6,888 nt of DNA from JBDSTW01 sp039914705 (GCA_039914705.1 JBDSOT010000003.1:1-6888); one strand, 5' to 3'; shown: positions 1 through 5,871, counted from the first letter of the stretch. Program-made: numbers and translations. Notes: generated by a model from the letters alone, not told the origin.

Positions 1-315
1 ATCCGTGTGCGAATTATCAGTGCTGCTGCCGGTGAAGTAGTTGCTTTTGCCCGGCAAGGGTTCTTCGCTCACGATCTCGGGATGAGTATTAGCGCCGACC
101 AGAGTCATGCGGACTACCGTGCTTGCAGACTTTGCGGGCGCGCTGTCGTTCAGCGACCCCGTAGCATCGCTGAAATCTTGAGACTGGTTCAAGGCCAGCT
201 TGCTGGGAAAGACCCCGGCTTGCAGGGCGGGACTGAAACAGGCGAGGCTTAACAGGGCGGATAATGCGGTTACAGACAGCGATTTTTTCAACGACCCTTC
301 CGTGGCATTGTACAT
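1..315 (-). CDS. SBBP-type beta-propeller exported protein, N-terminal part (C-terminus off the left edge)
   Basis: The frame reads without a stop from ATG at 315 to the left edge, giving 105 residues. AAGGAG at 327-322 sits about six bases before the ATG and fixes the start. Residues 10-33 form a signal peptide: two lysines, a hydrophobic core, then ALQA with likely cleavage after Ala33, so the protein is exported. Residues around 72-97 contain VVRMTLVGAN, then LPGKSNYFTG. This matches, from memory, the conserved N-terminal module found ahead of SBBP beta-propeller repeats in many large secreted bacterial proteins. The propeller repeats themselves would lie outside the window. One oddity is that only about 40 residues separate the signal peptide from the VVRM motif, where I expect roughly 100, so this copy is shortened or divergent there. 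No enzymatic role can be assigned. It is transcribed divergently from moaA. The frame and export are well supported; the family is a recognition from motif only. Confidence 0.7.
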   Translation of the reverse strand, partial: MYNATEGSLKKSLSVTALSALLSLACFSPALQAGVFPSKLALNQSQDFSDATGSLNDSAPAKSASTVVRMTLVGANTHPEIVSEEPLPGKSNYFTGSSTDNSHTD

Positions 316-455
316 AGACTTCTCCTTATCATTTATCGTTATTTATTGAAATTGTTCTACCTTGAATAATTTCTTTCTTAGGTAATCTATCTATATCATA
401 TGTCAACATCCTTCTCAAGATGGGAATCAAAATATATGTGTCATTCCCAATCTAC
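316..455. other. Divergent intergenic region between the exported protein and moaA
   Basis: This AT-rich stretch must carry the promoters of both flanking genes. Toward moaA, TTGAAT at 362-367 with TAATCT at 383-388 (15-bp gap) is a weak candidate. On the minus strand a perfect TTGACA lies at 406-401, but no convincing -10 follows at the normal distance. Neither call is strong enough to list as a promoter. Confidence 0.4.
421..449 (+). repeat. 7-bp inverted repeat (hairpin) just before the moaA start
   Basis: TGGGAAT at 421-427 and ATTCCCA at 443-449 are perfect reverse complements with a 15-base loop. The hairpin ends six bases before the ATG at 456. If translation starts there, the structure lies in the 5' leader, where it could affect ribosome access, and no Shine-Dalgarno sequence is visible next to it. 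If the upstream ATG at 420 were used, the repeat would be coding. It is far too short and simple to be a molybdenum cofactor riboswitch. Confidence 0.4.
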
Positions 456-1439
456 ATGAAACCCCAGCTTGTTGATCCGTTCGGCAGGAGGATTGAGTAC
501 GTGCGGCTGTCGGTCACGGACAAGTGCGATCTGCGCTGTTTCTATTGTATGCCGCCCGGCTTCAAGGGGTTCCAAGTGCCCGAGCACTGGCTCACCTTCG
601 ATGAAATCGAGCGCGTAATCCGCGCCTTCGGTGCATTGGGCGTCAGCCGTATTCGGCTTACCGGGGGCGAACCGCTGATGCGCAAGAATCTGGCGCAACT
701 AGCCGCCCGCTTATCGGTACTGCCCGGCATCGACGACCTCTCCCTCAGCACCAATGCCACACAGTTGGCTAAGCAGGCACACGCACTGAAACATGCCGGT
801 GTGACTCGCCTCAATGTAAGCCTGGATTCCCTGCGCCCGGAGCGCTTTAAGGAAATTACCAGCGGCAGCCTGGCGTCGGTGATCGACGGTTTAATGAGCG
901 CCAAGGCAGAGGGCTTTCATCCGATCAAGATCAATATGGTTGCCCTGAAGGGTATTAATAACGATGAGATCGAGGACATGGTGGAATTCTGCATCACGCA
1001 TGATTTCACCCTCCGCCTGATCGAGACCATGCCGATGGGCAGCACCGGGCAATCGGCGCTTAATCATTATCTGGATTTGCAGGAGGTTAAACAAAGGCTC
1101 GCCGAAAAATATGAACTCGTCCCCAGTGTTATGCCGGGCGGCGGACCGGCGCGTTATGTACGAGTGGCGGGCACGAATGTGCACATTGGTTTTATCACAC
1201 CCATATCGCAACACTTCTGCCAGACCTGCAATCGCGTGCGCCTGGCCGTCGACGGTACGCTGTATATGTGCCTCGGGCAGGACAATAAATTTGAGCTGCG
1301 ACCCTTATTAAGGGCTGGCATTAGCGACAGCGAGCTTGAGCAGACGCTGCATGATGCCATCAGCCTAAAACCTGAACGACATGAGTTTCGCGAGAAGCCT
1401 GCGCAGCTTATCCGTTTCATGTCCATGACGGGCGGGTGA
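456..1439 (+). CDS. moaA: GTP 3',8-cyclase MoaA (molybdenum cofactor biosynthesis)
   Basis: MoaA is a cytoplasmic radical-SAM enzyme that, with MoaC, converts GTP to cyclic pyranopterin monophosphate, the first step of molybdenum cofactor synthesis. The 327-residue product is full length. The radical-SAM cluster motif CX3CX2C is at Cys24, Cys28 and Cys31, followed by RLTGGEP (residues 67-73). The second, substrate-side cluster is at Cys255, Cys258 and Cys272 (CX2CX13C), with the NRVRL arginines that contact GTP in known MoaA structures. The protein ends in Gly-Gly, the conserved tail needed for activity in the human homologue MOCS1A. I chose ATG 456 because it begins right at the conserved region (MKPQLVDPFGRRI). 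ATG 420 would add 12 residues not expected in the family and covers a hairpin. Neither start has a clear ribosome binding site. The HIT gene follows at once. No other moa or mob gene is present here. Confidence 0.95.
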   Translation: MKPQLVDPFGRRIEYVRLSVTDKCDLRCFYCMPPGFKGFQVPEHWLTFDEIERVIRAFGALGVSRIRLTGGEPLMRKNLAQLAARLSVLPGIDDLSLSTNATQLAKQAHALKHAGVTRLNVSLDSLRPERFKEITSGSLASVIDGLMSAKAEGFHPIKINMVALKGINNDEIEDMVEFCITHDFTLRLIETMPMGSTGQSALNHYLDLQEVKQRLAEKYELVPSVMPGGGPARYVRVAGTNVHIGFITPISQHFCQTCNRVRLAVDGTLYMCLGQDNKFELRPLLRAGISDSELEQTLHDAISLKPERHEFREKPAQLIRFMSMTGG

Positions 1440-1477
1440 GGGCGCTGCACCCTAAAATAGCTGCGCAGCCTTCGCTT

Positions 1478-1888
1478 ATGAATAAATCTTGCCCACTATG
1501 CAACGTACATCCTGAAAATATACTGTGGAGCGACGCCCATTGCCGAGTCGTCCTAATCAAGGATGCGGATTATCCGGTTTTTTGCCGCGTGGTCTGGAAT
1601 AGCCATGTCAAAGAAATGACCGACCTTGCGCCTGAACAACGCAATCATTTAATGAATGTCGTATTCGCCGTCGAAAGTGTTTTGCGCGAATTGTTAACGC
1701 CAGCAAAGATCAATCTTGCCTCGCTCGGAAATCAGACACCTCACATACACTGGCATGTGATTCCGCGTTACGAAGACGACGCGCATTTTCCCAACCCGGT
1801 CTGGTCAGAACGCCTGCGGAACAGTACTGTGCGTATCGCACCCGAGCTTGATGTATTACAAAGCAGGCTGAGTGAACGACTGGGTTAA
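1478..1888 (+). CDS. HIT-family nucleotide hydrolase/transferase
   Basis: This 136-residue protein belongs to the histidine triad superfamily, small cytoplasmic enzymes that split or transfer the nucleotidyl group of substrates such as dinucleoside polyphosphates or AMP conjugates. The triad is visible as HIHWHV at His89, His91 and His93, with an upstream Asn-Leu-Ala-Ser-Leu-Gly-Asn segment (79-85) typical of the fold. A CPLC motif (Cys5-Cys8) at the N-terminus may bind zinc. I start at ATG 1478 because the CPLC motif normally lies within the first few residues. A GTG at 1436 is in frame and overlaps the moaA stop (GTGA), adding 14 unconserved residues; translational coupling from that codon cannot be excluded. 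No clear ribosome binding site precedes either. It is 38 bases downstream of moaA and probably co-transcribed, but a role in cofactor synthesis is not implied. The exact substrate is unknown. Confidence 0.88.
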   Translation: MNKSCPLCNVHPENILWSDAHCRVVLIKDADYPVFCRVVWNSHVKEMTDLAPEQRNHLMNVVFAVESVLRELLTPAKINLASLGNQTPHIHWHVIPRYEDDAHFPNPVWSERLRNSTVRIAPELDVLQSRLSERLG

Positions 1889-2008
1889 ATCTGATCGTGC
1901 GCGCAACACCCACGCCTTCGTTGTATTCGCCGTATATGCTCTTCTTATTTTAGTTGGAGCGCTTTATTCGAGACTTCTCCTTCACTTTTCCTGCGATTGT
2001 AATATTTA

Positions 2009-2035
2009 TTGACAATGATCTTATAATATTATAAT
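2009..2035 (+). promoter_or_regulatory. Candidate sigma-70 promoter of the persulfide operon
   Basis: TTGACA at 2009-2014 is a perfect -35 match. TATAAT occurs at 2030-2035 (15-bp gap) and again at 2022-2027 (7-bp gap, too close to that -35). With the first, transcription would begin near 2042, only a base or two before the ATG at 2044, which has no Shine-Dalgarno sequence. The transcript could therefore be leaderless or nearly so. The 15-bp spacing is shorter than the ideal 17, as often seen in regulated promoters. Confidence 0.6.
2021..2034. promoter_or_regulatory. Perfect 14-bp palindrome, likely operator of the BigR/SqrR-type repressor
   Basis: TTATAATATTATAA is identical to its own reverse complement. 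It overlaps the -10 region and ends nine bases before the repressor gene. ArsR-family dimers bind AT-rich inverted repeats over the promoters they control, so binding here would block polymerase and autoregulate the operon. That this repressor binds this site is inference from position and symmetry. An AT-rich run can form a palindrome more easily than mixed sequence. Confidence 0.6.
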
Positions 2036-2043
2036 TTACTAAT

Positions 2044-2361
2044 ATGAAAAATTCGACGACTTATTTTGAACCTCTGTTTGAGCAATGCGAGAGTACGTCT
2101 CGCTTACTCAAGGCACTGGCTCATCCGCAGCGCTTGCAAATTCTTTGTCATTTGTCGAACGGCGAGAAAACTGTGACGGAACTGGAAACACTGTGCGGCG
2201 CATCGCAATCAGCTGTATCGCAATTTCTGGCGCGTATGAAGGCAGAGCAGTTGATTGCATCGCGGCGTGATGAGCGCTATGTCTTTTATCGCATCGCCGA
2301 CCCTAAAGTATCTCAACTCATCAAGGCCTTACACAAAATATTTTGCAAATCAGCCGGATAA
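2044..2361 (+). CDS. bigR: ArsR-family persulfide-responsive repressor, BigR/SqrR/YgaV type
   Basis: This 105-residue winged-helix protein is a full-length ArsR-family DNA-binding repressor. Residues 21-37 hold the ALAHPQRLQILCHL segment, about 43-65 the recognition helix-turn-helix (VTELETLCGASQSAVSQFL), and 70-84 the wing (RRDERYVFYRIAD). Cysteines are at 15, 35, 51 and 101. Cys35 (in ILCHL) and Cys101 (in IFCKSAG) match in position and context the redox pair of BigR and SqrR. Their spacing of 66 residues equals that of SqrR Cys41/Cys107. In those proteins, persulfides or polysulfides link the two cysteines and release DNA. Classical ArsR metal-site motifs (ELCVCDL) are absent. The neighbours (exporter, persulfide dioxygenase, DUF442 protein) are the usual BigR targets, which supports the call. 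It is the first gene of the operon and probably represses itself through the palindrome at its promoter. Cys15 and Cys51 are extra and of unknown role. Confidence 0.9.
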   Translation: MKNSTTYFEPLFEQCESTSRLLKALAHPQRLQILCHLSNGEKTVTELETLCGASQSAVSQFLARMKAEQLIASRRDERYVFYRIADPKVSQLIKALHKIFCKSAG

Positions 2362-2434
2362 TAAACGACCCTGTCATTCTGGATACATCGAAGAATATGC
2401 GGCACTAGTATGGCAAACACACACTGCCAACATT

Positions 2435-2443
2435 AAGGAAAGG
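2435..2443 (+). promoter_or_regulatory. Ribosome binding site that sets the exporter start
   Basis: AAGGAAAGG precedes two adjacent start codons, GTG at 2443 and ATG at 2446. The AAGGA core (2435-2439) is six bases from the ATG and the GTG overlaps the site itself, so ATG 2446 is the likely start. Confidence 0.7.
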
Positions 2444-2445
2444 TG

Positions 2446-3276
2446 ATGGCGATATTGTTCGGCATAATCGTCGGTCTGGCCTTGGGCCTAACCGGTGGCG
2501 GCGGCTCTATTTTCGCGGTACCGCTGCTCATATACGGACTGGGTATGGCGGCTAAAGACGCCGTGGTGGTTTCACTGGCTGCCGTTGCACTGACAACCGC
2601 CTTTGGCACATTGACGGCATTGCGTGCAGATCTGGTGGAGTGGCGTCCGGGACTCATCTTTGCTGTCACCGGCATTGCAGCTGCGCCGCTTGGACTCGCT
2701 GCTGGCAAGCATATGTCTGATAGCTTTCTGGTGCTGGGCTTCGCCGTGCTGGCATTGCTGGTGGCGGTTGCAATGTGGCGCAAAGCGATCCGCGAACCGG
2801 CAAACGCCGTCGTCGTACGCGCAGGCTTGGGCCGAGATGCCGGTGGAACGGGTGCAGTGTGCAGCTACAGTCCCGATGGGGTGCTCAGAGTCACTGCACG
2901 TTGCAGCCTGATGCTTGCGCTGGTAGGTGGGTGCAGCGGCCTGTTATCCGGTCTGTTTGGTGTGGGTGGCGGCTTCATCATTGTCCCCACCCTGATGTTT
3001 ATAACTCAGATGCGCATTCATCAGGCGGTCGCGACATCGTTGCTGGTTATCACGCTGGTAGGATTAAGTGGCGTGGGTTCTGAGCTGCTACAAGGGCGCG
3101 ACTTGCCTTGGCGGCACACTGGCTTGTTTGTGCTGGGCGGTTTGCTCGGTATGGGGCTGGGTAGACTTTGGGCACGCCGGATTGCGGGTCCGCTTCTGCA
3201 GAAAGGTTTTGCCGCTGCCATCCTTATCGTCGCAGCAGCCATGATTACAGCGCATTTCACAAGGACATTGTTATGA
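2446..3276 (+). CDS. TauE/SafE-family (DUF81) membrane transporter, probable sulfite/organosulfur anion exporter
   Basis: This 276-residue inner-membrane protein has the internal duplication typical of the TauE/SafE family. The first half opens with GLTGGGGSIFAVPLLIY (residues 15-30) and the second with GLFGVGGGFIIVPTLMF (169-185). Each half is rich in glycine and hydrophobic segments, consistent with seven or eight membrane helices in total. A hydrophilic loop at about 112-150, with Arg, Gly and Cys139, separates the halves. Family members move sulfite, sulfoacetate or other sulfur anions across the inner membrane. Here it lies between a persulfide-sensing repressor and a persulfide dioxygenase, whose product is sulfite. 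Export of sulfite is therefore the best guess, though import of a sulfur compound is possible. It follows the repressor by 84 bases. Its TGA overlaps the ATG of the dioxygenase (ATGA), which indicates translational coupling. The family is certain; the substrate is inferred. Confidence 0.9.
   Translation: MAILFGIIVGLALGLTGGGGSIFAVPLLIYGLGMAAKDAVVVSLAAVALTTAFGTLTALRADLVEWRPGLIFAVTGIAAAPLGLAAGKHMSDSFLVLGFAVLALLVAVAMWRKAIREPANAVVVRAGLGRDAGGTGAVCSYSPDGVLRVTARCSLMLALVGGCSGLLSGLFGVGGGFIIVPTLMFITQMRIHQAVATSLLVITLVGLSGVGSELLQGRDLPWRHTGLFVLGGLLGMGLGRLWARRIAGPLLQKGFAAAILIVAAAMITAHFTRTLL
3261..3265 (+). promoter_or_regulatory. Ribosome binding site that sets the persulfide dioxygenase start
   Basis: AAGGA inside the end of the exporter gene lies seven bases before ATG 3273. 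This supports that start over an in-frame ATG at 3168, which would add 35 residues encoded by exporter sequence and without family similarity. Confidence 0.7.
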
Positions 3277-4022
3277 TCTTCCGTCAACTTTTTGAACCAA
3301 TATCCTGCACCTATACCTATCTGCTTGGTTGCGAAGAGAGCGGTCAGGCCATTTTGATAGATCCGGTCATGCCTAGCTATGAGCGCGATTTAGCTGTGAT
3401 TAATTCACTCGGGCTGACGCTTGCCTACACGCTCGACACGCACATCCATGCCGACCACATCACCGCCGCGCTGCACTTGAAGCAACGAGTCGGCAGCAAG
3501 ATTGCGAACGCCGCGCTAGACAAATTGCCCTGTACGGATGTGGGCATCGAGGACGGCAAACCCTTTATCGTGGGCAGTATCAACATCACGCCACTACATA
3601 CCCCCGGCCACACGGACGGACACTTCGCCTACCGTCTGGGCGAGCGCGTCTTCACCGGCGATGCACTATTGATAGACGCCTGCGGGCGCATGGATTTTCA
3701 GAATGGCGATGCGGCCACGCTTTACAAGAGTATTCACGAAAGGCTTTTTACCTTGCCCGAGGAGCAACTGGTTTACCCGGCACACGACTACAATGAGCGC
3801 CGCGTCTCCACCATCGCACAAGAACGCCAGCGTAATCCGCGTCTGGGTAATGGGCGCAGCCTCGAAGAATTTATTGCCATCATGGACGAGCTTAAATTGC
3901 CCTACCCGAAATTTATTGATTTCGCCGTGCCCGGCAATCGGCAATGCGGCATGTGCCCGCAAGATTTACCAGACAAATTAAAAGAGTATTGCGAGAAAAT
4001 GGCGTTTAGCCCACAAGGCTGA
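3273..4022 (+). CDS. pdo: Persulfide dioxygenase, ETHE1/Blh-type metallo-beta-lactamase-fold protein
   Basis: Persulfide dioxygenases oxidise glutathione persulfide with oxygen to sulfite and glutathione, using one ferrous ion in the cytoplasm. The 249-residue product has the metallo-beta-lactamase fold motifs in order: THIHADH (56-62), TPGH (110-113), TGD (128-130) and PAHDY (169-173). By comparison with human ETHE1, His57, His113 and Asp130 are the iron ligands. GRMDFQNGDA (138-147) matches the GRxDFQ signature that separates these enzymes from glyoxalase II. The C-terminal part (PYPKFIDFAVPGNRQCG) resembles the dioxygenase domain of Blh proteins of BigR operons. The last 25 residues hold three cysteines (225, 228, 240), with CGMC possibly redox active or metal binding; I do not know this from the family. 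Its ATG overlaps the exporter stop, so the two are probably made together. Activity is inferred from motifs; a related thiol-ester hydrolase is the main alternative and fits less well. Confidence 0.92.
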   Translation: MIFRQLFEPISCTYTYLLGCEESGQAILIDPVMPSYERDLAVINSLGLTLAYTLDTHIHADHITAALHLKQRVGSKIANAALDKLPCTDVGIEDGKPFIVGSINITPLHTPGHTDGHFAYRLGERVFTGDALLIDACGRMDFQNGDAATLYKSIHERLFTLPEEQLVYPAHDYNERRVSTIAQERQRNPRLGNGRSLEEFIAIMDELKLPYPKFIDFAVPGNRQCGMCPQDLPDKLKEYCEKMAFSPQG

Positions 4023-4070
4023 GGCGCAGCGTGTTGTTTAATTATAGTCAGGCAAAGCTTAAGGAGATTT

Positions 4071-4517
4071 ATGCAAAAATTCATGCAGATGGGCGAAGGC
4101 GTTTTTATCGGCGGGCAACCTGACAAAGAAGATTTGTTGGAACTGGTCCAGCAGGGCGTGAAAACCGTCATTGATTTCCGCGAACCATCCGAAACGGGAA
4201 ACTCCAACGCAACTATGGCGCGTGAAGCTCACCTGGATTACGTGAACATTCCGGTCAACAAGATGACACTGTCCGATGCAGACGTAACCAAATTCCGCGC
4301 GGCCTTGGATGAGAAACAAGGCCCGTTCCTGCTGCATTGCGGCACCGGCGCACGCGCCGGTGCGATGCTACTGATGAAGACAGCGGTGGATAATAACTGG
4401 AGCGTACAGCAAGCCTTTGAGACCGCAGCGAATATGGGTTTCGATTGCAATGCCCATCCTGAAATCAAGGCATTTTTTACCGGCTATATCGAGCGGCATA
4501 GCGCGAGTAAAACTTAA
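4071..4517 (+). CDS. Stand-alone DUF442 (beta-lactamase hydrolase-like) phosphatase/rhodanese-like protein
   Basis: This 148-residue cytoplasmic protein is a DUF442 domain, a tyrosine-phosphatase-like fold found fused to persulfide dioxygenase in Blh. The N-terminus FIGGQPDKEDL (12-22) and TVIDFRE (32-38) are characteristic. The active-site loop is HCGTGAR, with nucleophile Cys90 and Arg95. The gap is four residues (CX4R), as in rhodaneses, not five as in tyrosine phosphatases. That favours a sulfur-transfer role: holding or passing sulfane sulfur, for example thiosulfate to glutathione persulfide for the dioxygenase next door. This has been proposed for Blh and is inferred here. AAGGAG at 4061-4066 precedes the ATG by four bases. 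A 48-base gap follows the dioxygenase, without an evident terminator, so it should be the last gene of the operon. It meets purT tail to tail 25 bases later. Phosphatase activity remains possible. Confidence 0.88.
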   Translation: MQKFMQMGEGVFIGGQPDKEDLLELVQQGVKTVIDFREPSETGNSNATMAREAHLDYVNIPVNKMTLSDADVTKFRAALDEKQGPFLLHCGTGARAGAMLLMKTAVDNNWSVQQAFETAANMGFDCNAHPEIKAFFTGYIERHSASKT

Positions 4518-4542
4518 CGGCTGTGGTTAAAAGTTTGACAGA

Positions 4543-5751
4543 CTACTCCGACTGATACGGCATAGGCCTCACCTTGCCAGCAGCCAATTTTGCGCGGGCG
4601 CGGGCCTCATCAACATTTTTGCCGCCCGCCAAGGCAACGCCCATGCGTCGGCGTGCAAACGATTCGGGTTTACCGAACAAACGTAAATCGGTGTGGGGTA
4701 CGCGCAGCGCTTCATCCACGCCTTCAAAGACAATCCCTTTCGCTTCCAGCCCGCCGTAAATCACCGCACTCGCGCCGGGGCCGCGCATCTCCGTTGAAAT
4801 GGGTAAGCCCAAGATCGCGCGCGCATGAATTTCAAATTCACTCTGTACCTGACTGATCATCGTCACCATGCCGGTGTCGTGCGGGCGCGGACTCACCTCG
4901 GAAAACCATACTTGATCGCCTTTAATAAAAAGCTCCACGCCGAAGATGCCGCGTCCGCCCAGATTGTCCGTAACGGCCTTGGCAATCTCGCGCGACTTTT
5001 GCAGTGCATATACACTCATCGCCTGCGGCTGCCAGCTCTCCACATAATCGCCCTTGACCTGCACGTGGCCGATGGGTTCGCAAAAGAAAGTTTCGACTTG
5101 GCCCGATGCACCCACGGCACGCACGGTGAGCAGCGTGATTTCATAATCGAAATTAATCATGCCCTCAACGATTACTTTGCTTTGATTCACGCGGCTACCA
5201 CTCGCCGCATACGCCCAGGCATCAGTGACATCGTCAGGCCCGTATAACGTGGATTGGCCCTTGCCGGACGACGACATCACCGGCTTCACTAAGCACGGAT
5301 AACCAATCTTGCTATCAATGGCGTTCTGTAATTCCGCCAGGTTTTCGGCGAAGGCATAGGGCGAGGTTGGCAAACCTAAAGTTTCCGCAGCGAGGCGACG
5401 AATGCCCTCGCGATTCATGGTGAGTTGGGCGGCGCGCGCCGTGGGAATGACTTCGGCCAGACCTTGTCGCTCCAACTCCACCAGCATATCGGTTGCGATG
5501 GCCTCGATCTCCGGCACAATCAGATGCGGCTTTTCCTGAATCACCAGCGCACGCAAGGCGGCTCCGTGGGCCATGTTAATCACATGCGATCGGTGCGCGA
5601 CCTGCTGACCCGGCGCATCGGCATAGCGATCCACTGCAATGGTCTCCACGCCGAGACGCTGCAAGGCGATGATCACCTCCTTACCCAACTCACCGCTGCC
5701 CAACAACATCACGCGCGTAGCGCTATCCGAAAGTGGCGTACCAAGTTTCAT
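4543..5751 (-). CDS. purT: Formate-dependent phosphoribosylglycinamide formyltransferase PurT (GAR transformylase 2)
   Basis: PurT makes formylglycinamide ribonucleotide from GAR, formate and ATP, the folate-independent version of purine step 3, in the cytoplasm. The 402-residue product is slightly longer than the E. coli protein (392) and aligns along its full length. Residues 13-25 (RVMLLGSGELGKE) begin the N-terminal nucleotide-binding domain, and PEIEAIATD (80-88) contacts GAR. The ATP-grasp domain has KPVMSSSGKGQS (156-167). The metal-binding glutamates correspond to Glu273 (in GVELF) and Glu285 (in FSEVSPRPHDTG). A ten-residue stretch around 211-222 (AVGASGQVETFF) is longer than in E. 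coli. AAGGA at 5761-5757, five bases before the ATG, fixes the start. It is transcribed alone on the minus strand, convergent with the persulfide operon, and shows no functional link to it. Its upstream region carries the hairpin repeats at 5781-5871. No damage is seen. Confidence 0.97.
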   Translation of the reverse strand: MKLGTPLSDSATRVMLLGSGELGKEVIIALQRLGVETIAVDRYADAPGQQVAHRSHVINMAHGAALRALVIQEKPHLIVPEIEAIATDMLVELERQGLAEVIPTARAAQLTMNREGIRRLAAETLGLPTSPYAFAENLAELQNAIDSKIGYPCLVKPVMSSSGKGQSTLYGPDDVTDAWAYAASGSRVNQSKVIVEGMINFDYEITLLTVRAVGASGQVETFFCEPIGHVQVKGDYVESWQPQAMSVYALQKSREIAKAVTDNLGGRGIFGVELFIKGDQVWFSEVSPRPHDTGMVTMISQVQSEFEIHARAILGLPISTEMRGPGASAVIYGGLEAKGIVFEGVDEALRVPHTDLRLFGKPESFARRRMGVALAGGKNVDEARARAKLAAGKVRPMPYQSE

Positions 5752-5780
5752 ATCTATCCTTAATTTCTAAACGAGCCATA

Positions 5781-5794
5781 CGCATTATTATGCG
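5781..5794. repeat. Short palindrome at the start of the repeat cluster
   Basis: CGCAT (5781-5785) and ATGCG (5790-5794) pair perfectly around a four-base loop. It lies six bases before the REP-like element and may be part of the same mosaic unit. Confidence 0.45.
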
Positions 5795-5800
5795 CGATAT

Positions 5801-5829
5801 TGGATAAGGCGTACCTACGCCCTATACCA
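5801..5829. repeat. REP-like palindromic element
   Basis: The inner arms GGCGTA (5808-5813) and TACGCC (5816-5821) are perfect complements. Outside one A/C mismatch, ATA (5804-5806) pairs with TAT (5823-5825), and TGG (5801-5803) with CCA (5827-5829) across a one-base bulge. This gives about twelve pairs in 29 bases. The GGATAAGGCG core resembles bacterial REP elements, which occur in many copies between genes and can stabilise transcripts or host gyrase or transposase binding. Copy number in this genome cannot be seen from one window. Confidence 0.55.
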
Positions 5830-5847
5830 CTTTCAACCAGGTTTGCC

Positions 5848-5871
5848 CCTTCCTCCTTTGACGGGGGAAGG
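5848..5871. repeat. GC-rich hairpin of a probable dispersed intergenic repeat
   Basis: CCTTCCTCC (5848-5856) pairs with GGGGGAAGG (5863-5871) over nine positions with one T-G wobble and a six-base loop. The following bases continue with another G-run (5878-5882), so the region is strongly G-rich on the plus strand. Similar CCTCC...GGGGGAAGG hairpins occur between genes in many proteobacteria, so this is probably a repeat family member. It lacks a T-run and is not a classical terminator. Confidence 0.5.

Noticed and set aside
336..455. Molybdenum cofactor riboswitch upstream of moaA
   Set aside because: The leader is short and AT-rich with only one 7-bp hairpin, and lacks the multi-stem architecture of that riboswitch class.
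3168..3272. N-terminal 35-codon extension of the persulfide dioxygenase
   Set aside because: The extension is exporter coding sequence read in another frame. The ribosome binding site at 3261-3265 and the family start point support ATG 3273.
4511..4535. Possible bidirectional terminator between the DUF442 gene and purT
   Set aside because: The inverted repeat (AACTTAAC against GTTAA, AA, GTT) is short, AT-rich and bulged, with no T-run on either strand.
4825..5247. 140-codon plus-strand open frame antisense to purT
   Set aside because: It lies wholly inside the well-conserved purT gene on the other strand, has no ribosome binding site and no domain pattern. It is a codon-bias shadow, as are the other antisense frames over purT, moaA and the operon.
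4543..5751. purT as a functional member of the persulfide system
   Set aside because: It is on the opposite strand, convergent, complete and a housekeeping purine gene. Proximity alone does not support a link.
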